A DNA stretch of 64,000 bases from Myxococcota bacterium (GTDB taxonomy: Bacteria > Myxococcota_A > UBA796): the NCBI GenBank assembly GCA_029251165.1, contig JAQXDW010000146.1, forward strand, positions 1-64,000, read 5' to 3'. The notes under the pieces are model-generated. The model did no database searches and was not told the origin of the DNA. It saw only the letters and a program-made list of their open reading frames with translations. The first letter of the stretch is position 1. Each line of letters opens with the position of its first letter. This document shows positions 51,248 to 60,325 of this stretch, piece by piece. The translations under genes and the position numbers were made by a program.

Positions 51248-51688
51248 TCAGCCCAGCAGCGCCGACACCAGCGCGCCGCCGAGGTAGATCAGCACGAGGT
51301 AGCTGGGCAGGGTCGAGATGAAGATCGACGCCTTCACCCCCCGGCCCAGCCGACCGCCGAGCAGGATCGGGTACGCACCCCGTGCGAGCAGGTAGATCGC
51401 TCCGGCGATGGTCGCGCTGGTCGGTCCGACGAACACCGCATGCAGCCACAGCAGCACCAGGAACGGCGGCATGTGCTCCAGCATGTTCAGCTGCACCCGG
51501 TCTGCCGCCAGCATCTGCCGGTCCTGCCCGAAGTAGCGGTCGAACTTCTCGCCCCGCGCGGTGTACTCCCCGGCGAGGCGCGCCTTGGTCAGCGCCACCC
51601 GGATCTGGAAGGCGTAGTACAGCGCCACATAGGCGAGGGTGATGACAACAGGACCGGCCTGGTGGCTCAGCTCAAGGGGGTGTTCCAT
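51248..51688 (-). CDS. MAPEG-family membrane protein
   Basis: A 146-residue protein with four membrane helices. RVQLNMLEHMPPFLVLLWLH (about 63-82) is the MAPEG signature, with the Arg/Asn/Glu residues that bind glutathione in microsomal GST and related enzymes. The start at 51688 precedes the first helix directly. It is upstream of the glutaredoxin, and a glutathione S-transferase is encoded 2.5 kb away. Confidence 0.85.
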   Translation of the reverse strand: MEHPLELSHQAGPVVITLAYVALYYAFQIRVALTKARLAGEYTARGEKFDRYFGQDRQMLAADRVQLNMLEHMPPFLVLLWLHAVFVGPTSATIAGAIYLLARGAYPILLGGRLGRGVKASIFISTLPSYLVLIYLGGALVSALLG

Positions 51689-51907
51689 CGTCGGAGGATA
51701 CCGCGTCAGCGGGGCTGCGCAGAAGAACCGGAGCATCCAGACCTCCTCGTCGCGCTCCTGAAAAGCGGACGCTGCAGCCGGCTGTCGACTCCCGCAGATG
51801 CTGAAGCATGCCGTGTGCACTCAGGGCAGCACCTCACCGGTCCTTCAGCGAAGCGGGTGTGATGCCGCGAGGCGATGTCTGGTGCTGGTGGCGGCGTACG
51901 TCTTCAA

Positions 51908-51947
51908 TTGACGGATGATTTGTTATTTCGAATATAACAAACAATTG
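51908..51947 (+). promoter_or_regulatory. AT-rich promoter with embedded palindrome upstream of SulP gene
   Basis: TTGACG (51908-51913) and, 17-19 bases on, AATATA/TATAAC (51931-51938) form a sigma-70-like promoter. The -10 lies within TTGTTAT...ATAACAA (51920-51940), a 7-bp-arm inverted repeat, and CAATTG flanks at 51905-51910 and 51942-51947. An operator covering the -10 suggests repression. It is about 50 bases upstream of the ATG at 51988. Confidence 0.65.
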
Positions 51948-51987
51948 ATGTGGTAAAACCGAACGAAAGTTCCTTCAATGAGCAGCA

Positions 51988-53874
51988 ATGAACAACTTCT
52001 TCAGACACCTCAAGGGGGATGCGTTCGGCGGTCTGACTGCCGGCATCGTCGCCCTCCCGCTCGCGCTCGCGTTTGGCGTCAGCTCCGGACTCGGTCCCAG
52101 CGCTGGGCTCTACGGTGCCATCTTCATTGCCTTCTTTGCGGCGCTGTTCGGCGGCACTCCGACGCAGATCTCGGGTCCGACCGCGCCGATGACCGCCGTC
52201 AGCATGGTCATCATCGCTGGCATCGTCGGTGCCAACGAGGGCGACGTCAGCCGCGCGCTGCCGGCCATCCTCACCATCTTTCTCATGGCCGGGCTCATCC
52301 AGATCGGACTCGGTGTGCTCGGAATCGGCAAGTACATCAAGTACATCCCGTATCCGGTGGTCTCAGGGTTCATGACCGCGATCGGGGTGATGATCCTGGT
52401 CACTCAGATCTTGCCCGCGATCGGCTACTACGCCGCCGACGACGCAGTGCTCATCGACAGCTTCAAGCCATTCGCTGAGGAGATCCTGCTCGACCAGATC
52501 ATGAAGGAGGAGGCCGCGGAGGGCATCCTGGTGCTGGAGGACTTCAAGGAGACCATCCGGCGGGCAGAGGGCATCTCAGTGGACGACATCATGGTCGAGT
52601 CTCGGGCGCTGGCGAAGGGCAGCGCGGCGGGGGTCATCGGCACGCTGCGGACCCTTCCCCGGGCGCTGGGACAGGTCAACCCCATCGAGCTTGGTCTGGC
52701 ACTCGCAACCATCATCCTCATCTATGGCTTCAAGCGGATCACCACCGCCATCCCCAGCACCCTCGTCGCCCTCGTCGGTGTGTCTGGGGTCGCCTATGCC
52801 GCTGGGATCGACTACCGCCCCATCGAGCGCATCCCAGAGGGGCTGCCGATTCCCCAGCTGGGCATCATCAGCCAGTTCAGCTGGGCGTCCATCCAGCCCT
52901 ACCTGATGACCTCGCTCTCCCTGGCGCTGCTGGGGATCATCGACTCCCTGCTGACCTCGGTCGTGGCGGACAACCTCACCAAGACCAAGCACAAGCCCAA
53001 CAAAGAGATCATCGGACAGGGCATCGGAAACAGCATCGCTGCCATCTTCGGTGGTCTGCCCGGTGCTGGCGCGACCATCCGCACCGTGGTCAACATCAAC
53101 GCCGGTGGAAAGACCCGCCTCAGCGGCATGATCGCCGGGACACTGCTGATGGTGATCCTGCTGGCGCTCGGTCCGGTCGCCTCTCAGATCCCGGCGGCGG
53201 TCCTTGCTGGCATCTTGATCACCGTCGGCATCGGCGTCATGGACTACAAGGGCCTCAAGGCCATCCCGAGCATGCCCCGTGACATCGATCTCAAGGTGCT
53301 CACGCTCAGCTCGGAGGTCCTCATCATGGTGATCGTGATGCTCCTCTCCGTGTTCTGGGACCTCGTGAGCGCGGTTGGCATCGGGATGGTGCTCTCGGCG
53401 CTGATGTTCATGAAGCAGATGGCGGACCTCACCGCCCGAGACGCCAAGCTCGCCCGGCTCTCGGAGGCGGAGGAGGAAGAGGCATGGGGAGACGAGGCGA
53501 CGTTCCCGGCGGCGTTCAAGGAGGAGGTGTTCATCAAGCACCTCACCGGCCCGCTGTTCTTCGGCTTTACCAGTGAGTTCCAGGCGCTGGCCGCCCAGAT
53601 CCCCAGCACCGCCACCCACGTCATCCTCCGCATGGACGCTGTGCCCTACATTGATCAGTCCGGACTCTATGCGCTGGAGGACGTGCTGCTGGAGCTGGAG
53701 CGAAACACGATCCACACCATCCTCATCGCTCCAGCAGATCAGCCCCTGGCGATGATGAGCAACATCGGCCTGGTGCCCAGCCTCGTGCCAGAGGAGATGA
53801 TCTTCGAGACGTTTGAGGACTGCATCGCGTGGCTGCCGAGTCACGTTGTTGACCAGGATGCAGCAGCGGGGTGA
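51988..53874 (+). CDS. SulP-family anion transporter with STAS domain
   Basis: A 628-residue inner-membrane transporter. The SLC26/SulP start GDAFGGLTAGIVALPLALAF, FGGTPTQISGPTAPMT and about twelve helices are visible, with GLPGAGATIRTVVNINAGGKTR the family loop. A cytoplasmic STAS domain (about 505-610; DQSGLYALEDV) ends it. An insertion of about 70 acidic residues lies between helices (150-215). Sulfate, bicarbonate or another anion could be the substrate. The promoter region is very AT-rich. Confidence 0.92.
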   Translation: MNNFFRHLKGDAFGGLTAGIVALPLALAFGVSSGLGPSAGLYGAIFIAFFAALFGGTPTQISGPTAPMTAVSMVIIAGIVGANEGDVSRALPAILTIFLMAGLIQIGLGVLGIGKYIKYIPYPVVSGFMTAIGVMILVTQILPAIGYYAADDAVLIDSFKPFAEEILLDQIMKEEAAEGILVLEDFKETIRRAEGISVDDIMVESRALAKGSAAGVIGTLRTLPRALGQVNPIELGLALATIILIYGFKRITTAIPSTLVALVGVSGVAYAAGIDYRPIERIPEGLPIPQLGIISQFSWASIQPYLMTSLSLALLGIIDSLLTSVVADNLTKTKHKPNKEIIGQGIGNSIAAIFGGLPGAGATIRTVVNINAGGKTRLSGMIAGTLLMVILLALGPVASQIPAAVLAGILITVGIGVMDYKGLKAIPSMPRDIDLKVLTLSSEVLIMVIVMLLSVFWDLVSAVGIGMVLSALMFMKQMADLTARDAKLARLSEAEEEEAWGDEATFPAAFKEEVFIKHLTGPLFFGFTSEFQALAAQIPSTATHVILRMDAVPYIDQSGLYALEDVLLELERNTIHTILIAPADQPLAMMSNIGLVPSLVPEEMIFETFEDCIAWLPSHVVDQDAAAG

Positions 53875-54057
53875 GGGGGACCGTGGCGCTCGCGCCGAGC
53901 ACGCCCCCGACCGATGGGAGCACCCCACCAACGCCTGAGCGGAGGGAGCGTCTGTGGCAGCCTCATCTACCTGAGAGACCGCTCCTGACCGGCGGCCTCA
54001 AGGAAGAGGGGCACATCGGCAGAGCCTCCGCGCCTCCTGGCGTGTAGGGCCGTGACC

Positions 54058-54720
54058 CTACGTGGCGTATTGGTAGGGCACATCCGCCGCTGCCAGCGCG
54101 CGCTGGTACCCGGCGAGGGCTTGAATCCGCTGCACATAGGCTCGGATCGTCGGATAGTCGCCCGCAGCACGACCGAGAGAGGCCTCCAGGGGGAAGCTCA
54201 TCATCACGTCCGCCACCGTGAGGCGATCGCCCACGAAGAGCGCTCGGTCCTTCAGGTGAGCCTCCACATACGCCAGATGACTCTGCGCTGTCGGCCCAAA
54301 GTACATGTCCACCATCTTCCGAGGCACGGCCATCAGCACGGGCCTCAAGAGCCCCGGAACCTTCTTCTCTGCCTGCTGAATCACGTAGAGCGTGACCAGA
54401 ACCGGCATCAGGCTGCCCTCGGCGTAGTGGGACCAAAAAGAGATGTCTCGCTGCTCGTCGGAGGAGGTGCCCATCCAGGCCTCATCTCCATAATTTCGGG
54501 CAAGATATTCTACGATCGCCCCGGACTCTGCCAGCACCACATCCCCATCGGTGAGGACCGGTGACTTGCCGAGGGGATGGATGTCTCTCAGGGACCTGGG
54601 CGCCAGCCTGGTCTTGGGATCACGATGGTGAACGATCACCTCATACGCACAGCCGAGCTCTTCGAGCATCCACAGGATTCGCTGAGCGCGAGAGTCGGTC
54701 AGGTAGTGCAGGGTCAGCAT
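54058..54720 (-). CDS. Glutathione S-transferase
   Basis: A 220-residue GST. The thioredoxin-like domain has MLTLHYLTDSRAQRILWMLEE and the cis-Pro KSPVL, then ESGAIVEYLA binds the glutathione gamma-Glu. An alpha-helical C-terminal domain with FVGDRLTVADVMMSF follows. AGGAG lies seven bases before the ATG; longer starts lie in non-coding sequence. It is divergent from a truncated TetR gene, a normal arrangement for a repressed detoxification gene. Confidence 0.92.
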   Translation of the reverse strand: MLTLHYLTDSRAQRILWMLEELGCAYEVIVHHRDPKTRLAPRSLRDIHPLGKSPVLTDGDVVLAESGAIVEYLARNYGDEAWMGTSSDEQRDISFWSHYAEGSLMPVLVTLYVIQQAEKKVPGLLRPVLMAVPRKMVDMYFGPTAQSHLAYVEAHLKDRALFVGDRLTVADVMMSFPLEASLGRAAGDYPTIRAYVQRIQALAGYQRALAAADVPYQYAT

Positions 54721-54919
54721 GAGGACACTCCTTTGTTGCCCCAGAGGACTAACGCCGCCACCCGCTGAGCTTGGAGCGCACGGAGAGGCGTGCCTTGAGC
54801 CCAGCGCTCTATCTGCTGGCTTCAGGATGCTGCTGACGAGAGACTCAAGAGGCCCCTCTCGGGCGTCCGGGGCTGCAGGGAGATCCCGGCCACCAGCTCG
54901 GTGCGACGGACGACCTATT

Positions 54920-55273
54920 GTGCAGGTTCTATCAATTCGACCGGTTACTCGCCGGCCAGGACTGAGGGGCAATCGCAAGCAACAGATTCTTCGGGAAGCG
55001 CTGAACATCCTCGTGACTCGGGGATACGCCGGACTGACCATGCGCGCGGTGGCTCGGGCGAGCGGCCTCAAGCTCGGGGCGCTTCAGTACCACTACCCGA
55101 CCCGCGCTGAGCTCGTCTGCGCCCTCGCGACATCGATCGCAGGGCAGACCGCGTCCAACGTTGAGGTCTACTGTCAGCAAGCCCACACCGACGATCGTGG
55201 ACTGCACGCGCTGGCCACCGCGCCAGCCTACTTGTCCTTGGCGTCCGCCTCCTGGCGAAGGGCCGTCACCTGA
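54920..55273 (+). pseudogene. TetR-family regulator, truncated after the DNA-binding domain
   Basis: A 117-residue frame, probably starting at GTG 54920. Residues about 16-75 are a full TetR HTH (NRKQQILREALNILVTRGYA, GLTMRAVARASGLKLGALQY, then HYPTRAEL). Instead of the usual 120-130-residue ligand domain, only about 40 residues follow and the frame runs 46 bases into the 3' end of the convergent anti-sigma gene. It is probably a remnant of the repressor of the divergent GST gene, or it may still bind DNA without a ligand. Confidence 0.7.
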
Positions 55274-56067
55274 TCAGGCTCAAGGAGGTCGAGGAGGGCG
55301 CTGTCGGTCTCTTCGCGGAGGCGCTTCCAGTCCGTCCAGGCCTCCTTCGTGGTGAGGTCTCCGGTAGCGGTGGCTTCCTTGATGCGCCAGGTCTCATCCA
55401 GCTCCTCCTCGAGCAGGTCCTGGACCGTCAGCGCCACATCTTCCGCGATGGCATCGCGCTCCACCAGCTGGTCTACAGCAATGGCGATGGCATTTGAGCC
55501 CATGGGCAGGGCCTCGTCTCGCGCTGCGCTGAGGCCCTCGAGCTTCGCCGCGCGCGCAGCATCTCTGTGATCATCGCGCTGCTCGCGTGCCGGCGCCTTG
55601 GATCGCGGCGTCCTCGCTGGAGGGCGGACCGCGATCGCTGGCTGTCCGGTGCTCTCGAGGGGTGCGGTCTCGTCGCGCTGGGCGCGCTCCTGCTCAGCGG
55701 CTTGTTGGTGCTGCTCGCGCGTGGCCTCCACGCTGCTTGTCTCGGTCTGGAGGAGCTCGAGCTGCTCTTCGAGCTTGAGGACCTCGGCCTGCATGACCGA
55801 GGGAGAGGGCTGGATGGCCAGCAGCGCGAGGGCTGCCAGGGCGACAGCCGTCGAGCCTGCGGCCACCATCCAGGGCAGCCAACGGCGGGGCGGCGGGGGC
55901 ACCGCGCGGAGGGTGCGGCTCGGCGCGGGCCAGCCCTCGTCCTCGTGCAGGACCAGCCAGCGCGCCCAGCAGGCATCGCAGTCGTGGAGGTGCTCGTGCT
56001 CTTCTGGGGGGCGCGCCTCTCGCTTCAGCAGGCGCTCAAGAGCGAGGTCAGTAAGGTGGAGAGACAT
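55228..56067 (-). CDS. Membrane-bound zinc anti-sigma factor with periplasmic coiled coil
   Basis: A 279-residue protein. HLHDCDAC (26-33) is the HX3CX2C ZAS motif, followed by a membrane helix (WLPWMVAAGSTAVALAALALLAI, about 70-92). A long Gln/Glu-rich periplasmic coiled coil and a helical C-terminus (DETWRIKEATATGDLTTKEA) follow, the latter reminiscent of periplasmic metal-sensing helical domains. The ATG is 20 bases inside the sigma factor gene, so the two are co-translated. It would hold the sigma factor and release it upon a periplasmic signal. Confidence 0.8.
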   Translation of the reverse strand: MSLHLTDLALERLLKREARPPEEHEHLHDCDACWARWLVLHEDEGWPAPSRTLRAVPPPPRRWLPWMVAAGSTAVALAALALLAIQPSPSVMQAEVLKLEEQLELLQTETSSVEATREQHQQAAEQERAQRDETAPLESTGQPAIAVRPPARTPRSKAPAREQRDDHRDAARAAKLEGLSAARDEALPMGSNAIAIAVDQLVERDAIAEDVALTVQDLLEEELDETWRIKEATATGDLTTKEAWTDWKRLREETDSALLDLLEPDQVTALRQEADAKDK

Positions 56068-56569
56068 GGAGCTTTCCGATTGGTTCTGCATCCTTTCGGA
56101 CACGGACGCGCAGGGCTTCGAGGCGGTGGCCGATGGTTCGGCGGGAGCATCCGAGCAGCTCTGCAATCTCGACCTGGGTGAGGCCATCCAGGTAGTGGTA
56201 GGTGCCGATCTCCGCGAGCTCATCGGGCAAGCGTGCCCAGAGCTCCCGAAGGAAGGCCCTTGCCTCAGCGGTGCTGGGAGAGTCTGGTCGGCACCACGCC
56301 GGAGGACCATGGGTCGCGAGCAGGGCTGCGCGTCGCCGGTCATCTCGGAGGTGGTGCAGGCAGGTCCGGGTGGCGATCTGGTAGAGCCAGGCCACCGGAG
56401 AGGCCTCGCCCCGATAGGACTCGCGCCGCGCGAGTGCCTGAGCGAAGGCCTGCTGCACAAGCTCGTCGGCGTGCTCCTCTCCCACCATCCGCCGAATCCG
56501 TCGCCGCACCATGCGGTGATGGTCTCGATAGAGGGCCTCGATATCGAGGGGCGGGAGCACCTCAGGCAT
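56048..56569 (-). CDS. ECF-type RNA polymerase sigma factor
   Basis: A 173-residue ECF sigma factor: region 2 (ALYRDHHRMVRRRIRRMV, ADELVQQAFAQALARRESYR, VAWLYQIATRTCLHHLRDDR) and region 4 (LPDELAEIGTYHYLDGLTQVEIAELLGCSRRTIGHRL in two parts). The ATG overlaps the upstream lipoprotein gene's stop by one base (TGATG). It sits between a DUF1592/DUF1552 operon and its own anti-sigma gene, which it overlaps by 20 bases. Confidence 0.88.
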   Translation of the reverse strand: MPEVLPPLDIEALYRDHHRMVRRRIRRMVGEEHADELVQQAFAQALARRESYRGEASPVAWLYQIATRTCLHHLRDDRRRAALLATHGPPAWCRPDSPSTAEARAFLRELWARLPDELAEIGTYHYLDGLTQVEIAELLGCSRRTIGHRLEALRVRVRKDAEPIGKLHVSPPY

Positions 56570-57087
56570 CAGTAGGCGTAGGTCTGGAAGGTCCAGATGT
56601 CTGCGGAGATATCGGACTTGGCGTCGGCCTTGGTCCAGCCATCCTTGTCCATCCACATCTCTGCGCCGGCAGCGCCGTGCCCGACGCTCACCGTGCTGCC
56701 CTCGAAGCCCATGTGGGCAGCACAGATCTCCGCATCATCGGTGACCGGTGCGCCAAAGGTGATGGAGAAGGCCGCGTCACAGTCGCTGCAGTCATCCGAC
56801 AGCTCGCTCGCTACCGTCTCGTAGTCGACGCTGCAGAGCAGGGTGTAGGCGCTGTCGTACACCTCGAAGAAGAGGGTGCCCAGGCCAGACTCGGCATCAA
56901 GCTCGCCAGCGAACACGTTGGTGGTCTCGTCCTTGCTGTCGTCCTTGCTGTCGTCCTTGCTGTCATCGGTCGTGCCGTCGCCGGTCATGCCGGTGTCGAC
57001 CTGCCAGAAGGCGTCGTCGGAGTCGTCCTTGTTGCCGCAGGCCAGGAGCAGCAGCAGCGCAGGAAGGAGGGGGGACAGGTGGTTCAT
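56569..57087 (-). CDS. Lipoprotein with repetitive Asp/Ser/Lys linker
   Basis: A 172-residue lipoprotein (signal MNHLSPLLPALLLLLAC). The linker has DTG and three copies of DDSK, encoded by 12-bp perfect repeats. The mature domain (about 60-172) is beta-rich with four Cys. The ATG at 57087 has GGAG six bases upstream. It is linked to the DUF1552 gene upstream (its site lies within the overlap) and to the sigma factor downstream. Unknown role; a periplasmic partner of the anti-sigma system is conceivable. Confidence 0.75.
   Translation of the reverse strand: MNHLSPLLPALLLLLACGNKDDSDDAFWQVDTGMTGDGTTDDSKDDSKDDSKDETTNVFAGELDAESGLGTLFFEVYDSAYTLLCSVDYETVASELSDDCSDCDAAFSITFGAPVTDDAEICAAHMGFEGSTVSVGHGAAGAEMWMDKDGWTKADAKSDISADIWTFQTYAY
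56927..56962 (-). repeat. 12-bp perfect tandem repeat, 3 copies, in frame
   Basis: Unit TCGTCCTTGCTG (plus strand) repeated three times without change, coding for DSKD in the lipoprotein linker. Perfect copies suggest recent expansion and possible length variation between strains. Confidence 0.85.
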
Positions 57088-57098
57088 CGGGTACTCCA

Positions 57099-58520
57099 TC
57101 AGCTCAGTTCTTCGAGGGGGCCGCGGCAGTCGATCCAGTCGCCTGCCTGACCTTGAACAGTCTCAATTCCCACGGCATCAACCGACACTCCCATGGCCCG
57201 CGCGATGCTCACCAGCAGCTGCTGGTGAGGTCGACCGCAGCGATCGACATAGCCGGAGCTGCTGACGCTCGACGGCACGAGCACGGACGACGGGGTGTCG
57301 TGGGGCCAGTAGTGGTAGAGGCCCTGTCGGAAGGCCCAGGAGCCACCAAAGAGCACGGGATTCCAGTGCCGGTAGCCGTGCCAGCCATCTGCCAGCTCCG
57401 AGCCCCAGACCACGAGGGTGTTGTCCAGGAGGGAGCGGCCATCGACGTCTGGGGTCGCGGCCAGCAGGTCGAGCAGGCGGGCCACCTGGCCGGCGTGGCG
57501 CGTCAGGTAGTCGGTCATGGCTTGGTGGGCGTCGGGATCGTCGTAGATGTTGTGGGCGAGGCCCTTGTGCACATCGTCGGTGACGTCGTCCCAGCCGAAG
57601 TCTGCTGTGGGCATCTCGCCCATTGAGAGGGTGACGACGCGGGTGATGTCGCAGGCGAAGGCTGCTGCCACCAGCTCAGAGTAGGCGTCAAAGCTTTCGT
57701 CAAAGGCATCGAGGTCACCCGGCACCTCCGGCAGCTCTCCGCACTCGAGGCCGGCGAGTCCCTCGATGCGGTCGGCGAGTCCCTGCACCAGCTCCTGGTG
57801 CGCGGAGAGGCGTGCGCGGGCCTCGGAGCCCTGCCCGCTCTTGGCGGTCTGGAGCTGCCCGCTGGCCCAGGCCAGGGCGTCTCGCTGGCGAAACACCAGG
57901 GGATCGGCATTGGCGGTGAGCCCGAAGAGGCGCTGCCAGGCCAGAGCCGGCGTGCTTGAGACGGGAAGGCGCGCTCCGCTGGCGGCGTAGCTGATGGGGC
58001 GGCCAGTCTCTAAGCCGGCATTGACCGACAGCTCCAGGCTGGGCAGCCGGTCGAGGGGGGAGACATGAGCGGCCACCAGCTGATCGATGGAGGGGCTGGT
58101 GCTGCGGGTGTCCGAGCCGCTGACGTCGGCCCAGCTCCCGGTCCAGGCATGCACCCAGCCCGTGTCGTGGCGGTTGCCGTCCACGTCGAGCTCCGCCGTC
58201 ATCAGCGACAGACCGTCGATGGCGATCATCCGGTCTCGGTGACCGTACAGCGGCGCGAGGGGCTGGCTCCACTCGGACGGGTCGAGGTTGGTGAGGTCGA
58301 CCTCGCCGGCGATCCCCTCCGTGAGTCCCGACGGGCGCAGCTTCCAGCTGTCGTGGGGCCAGCCGTGGCAGTGAGAGAGGATGAGCAGTCGCTTGGGGGC
58401 GTCCCCGTCGCTCGCGGACAGGGTGCGGCTGCGGAGGCCGGCCAGGCCGAGTCCGCCGGCTCCGAGGCCTTGCAGCATCCGCCGACGGGAGGGAAGCCAG
58501 AGTGGTGTGCGGCGGCTCAT
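57099..58520 (-). CDS. DUF1552 protein, Tat-exported
   Basis: A 473-residue member of the DUF1552 family, an alkaline phosphatase/sulfatase-superfamily-like group found in Planctomycetes and Myxococcota. It has a Tat signal (SRRRMLQGLGAGGLGLAG), LILSHCHGWPHDSW near the start, VVWGSELADGWHGYRHWNPVLF in the C-terminal half (two parts), and GRPHQQLLVSIARAMG. In nearly all genomes it is paired with DUF1592 proteins, as here (ATGA overlap with the upstream gene). Its biochemical role is not established. Confidence 0.9.
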   Translation of the reverse strand: MSRRTPLWLPSRRRMLQGLGAGGLGLAGLRSRTLSASDGDAPKRLLILSHCHGWPHDSWKLRPSGLTEGIAGEVDLTNLDPSEWSQPLAPLYGHRDRMIAIDGLSLMTAELDVDGNRHDTGWVHAWTGSWADVSGSDTRSTSPSIDQLVAAHVSPLDRLPSLELSVNAGLETGRPISYAASGARLPVSSTPALAWQRLFGLTANADPLVFRQRDALAWASGQLQTAKSGQGSEARARLSAHQELVQGLADRIEGLAGLECGELPEVPGDLDAFDESFDAYSELVAAAFACDITRVVTLSMGEMPTADFGWDDVTDDVHKGLAHNIYDDPDAHQAMTDYLTRHAGQVARLLDLLAATPDVDGRSLLDNTLVVWGSELADGWHGYRHWNPVLFGGSWAFRQGLYHYWPHDTPSSVLVPSSVSSSGYVDRCGRPHQQLLVSIARAMGVSVDAVGIETVQGQAGDWIDCRGPLEELS

Positions 58521-60325
58521 GGCTGTGCCTCTGAGACGGGGAGTGTTCGGAAGAAGTCGCTGAGCACGATGTCCTCAAGGAGACTGGTCACGTCGTCGTT
58601 TGTGCGGAAGGATGACCGAAGGGGCGCCAGGCGGGGGTCATCGGTGTCGAGGTGCTCTCCGGTCGCCACGCGGGTCTGGTGCAGGACGTAGCAGTCCCGG
58701 ACCACTGTGCTCGCGGCCAGGGCTGCGCCCAGGTCGATGGCGTCCTCGAAGGTGAAGACCTCGCCGCTGACGGAGAAGCTGCCGCTGGCATCCACCGGGA
58801 GACCGTTGTCCTCAGAGCGGTAGCGGCCGATGGCGTCGTAGTGCTCGAAGGCGAAGCCTGGGGGATTGAGCACATCGTGACAGGCGACACACTCTGCCGG
58901 CGAGGTGGCCTGCTCCGTGCGCGTGCGGTTGGTGGCCTCGGCCTCCTCGATGTCCGGTGGCGCCGCGCCCTCCGCCCCCACGGGCGGCACCCCCATCTCG
59001 GTGCAGGTCAGGCGCTCCAGCACGGTCTTGCCGCGCAGGATGGGGGCGGGGTGAACGGCGTAGCTTCCGACGGCGAGCACCGCAGGGAGGCCCAGGATTC
59101 CGGCACGCTCTCCCTGCGGAAAGCGGACGGGCTCCATGCTGAGGGTGCCGGAGTAGGTCGTGGAGGCTGCGATTCCTTCGTAGTCCCAGGACACCGAGTC
59201 GACGCCGTCCCGGCTCTCCAGCGTTCCGTAGATGGACTTGGTGACGGCGCTGCTCCAGCCGTCTCGCGAGGTCAGCAGGGCGGTCAGCGTCCCGCCGCCG
59301 GAGAGCAGGGTCTCCCGCACGAAGAGGTCGAACTCGGCCGCCATCGAGTGCCGCACGGGGCCGAGCGCCCGGGGCCAGTCTTCATCTCCGGTGGTGTCGG
59401 TCTCGGGGTAGGGGTCCAGGCCGTAGAGGGGTCCGTAGGCGGAGCGGGCCGGGGAGATGCCGAGGACGGCGTCTGCTCCGAGCCAGCGGGCGTGGAAGCG
59501 CACCAGGGTGTCGCCGGCCCGATCGTGGTCGAGCATGCGCTGTGTCTGCTCCTGGAGCCCTGCGTCCGTGGACAGCTCCCCGGCGGCGGCGGCGGCGAAC
59601 AGCGCGCCGTCTGGCATGGAGTCCCAGAGGAAGTAGCTGAGTCGGCTGGCGAGCTCCCAGTCGGTCAGGGGAATGGTGCCGTCTGCTGGCCGGGAGTCGA
59701 CGGCCCCAGCCTCAAGGCGGAAGAGGAACTGAGGCGACTGGAGGACGGCGGCGAGGGTGATCACCACGGCCTCCTGGAGGTCTCCCTGCCCGGCCTGCGC
59801 GGCCCAGAGCTCCTGGAGCTGGTCCTGCTCGTCGTCCTGAAGAGGCCTGCGCCATGCCCGCTCGGTGAACCGCTTCACGCTGGTCCAGCCGCAGCTCCAC
59901 TGGGTCTCGGTGTCCTGAGATTCCCAGTCCTCGCAGCTCCAGAAGGCCCGAGAGACGAGGGCGTAGGATGCGTAGTGGACCGCAGCTTTCTGGAGCTCTT
60001 CGACCTGATAGGCCGTGGCTTCCTGTCCATCGGCCATGCCGTCGAAGCCATCGACGCCGGCCTCTTCAGGAAAGGCCCAGGGCCAGGGGTCCGGTGCCGC
60101 CGAGGTCGTTCCAAAGATGCTGCTGAGCCCGTCGAGCCCTGGGTTGAGGCGGGCAGCGATCTCGGGGGCCTCTGGCCAGTCATCGGGATCGGACGAGAAG
60201 CCCAGGAGATCGCGGTAGCTGTTGTTGAGCTCGGTCGGGCTGAGGGCCAGGAGGGCAGCCTCAGACGGTCCGGGCTCCTGTGCGCAGCCCACCGTCAGGA
60301 GAGCGATGAGGGAAAAGGGGCGCAT
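58517..60325 (-). CDS. DUF1592/1588/1585-type lipoprotein with CXXCH
   Basis: A 602-residue lipoprotein (signal MRPFSLIALLTVGC). It carries the domain set known from DUF1587-1592-1588-1585-1595 proteins: SPTELNNSYRDLLG near the start, SPQFLFRLE and ASRLSYFLWDSMPD in the middle, then ILRGKTVLERLTC and ECVACHDVLNPPGFAFEHYD. The last holds a CXXCH heme-c-type motif. AGGA lies before the ATG at 60325. It is the first gene of a five-gene overlapping operon. These proteins are thought to act at the cell surface, possibly in redox or polymer breakdown, without proven function. Confidence 0.9.
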   Translation of the reverse strand: MRPFSLIALLTVGCAQEPGPSEAALLALSPTELNNSYRDLLGFSSDPDDWPEAPEIAARLNPGLDGLSSIFGTTSAAPDPWPWAFPEEAGVDGFDGMADGQEATAYQVEELQKAAVHYASYALVSRAFWSCEDWESQDTETQWSCGWTSVKRFTERAWRRPLQDDEQDQLQELWAAQAGQGDLQEAVVITLAAVLQSPQFLFRLEAGAVDSRPADGTIPLTDWELASRLSYFLWDSMPDGALFAAAAAGELSTDAGLQEQTQRMLDHDRAGDTLVRFHARWLGADAVLGISPARSAYGPLYGLDPYPETDTTGDEDWPRALGPVRHSMAAEFDLFVRETLLSGGGTLTALLTSRDGWSSAVTKSIYGTLESRDGVDSVSWDYEGIAASTTYSGTLSMEPVRFPQGERAGILGLPAVLAVGSYAVHPAPILRGKTVLERLTCTEMGVPPVGAEGAAPPDIEEAEATNRTRTEQATSPAECVACHDVLNPPGFAFEHYDAIGRYRSEDNGLPVDASGSFSVSGEVFTFEDAIDLGAALAASTVVRDCYVLHQTRVATGEHLDTDDPRLAPLRSSFRTNDDVTSLLEDIVLSDFFRTLPVSEAQP

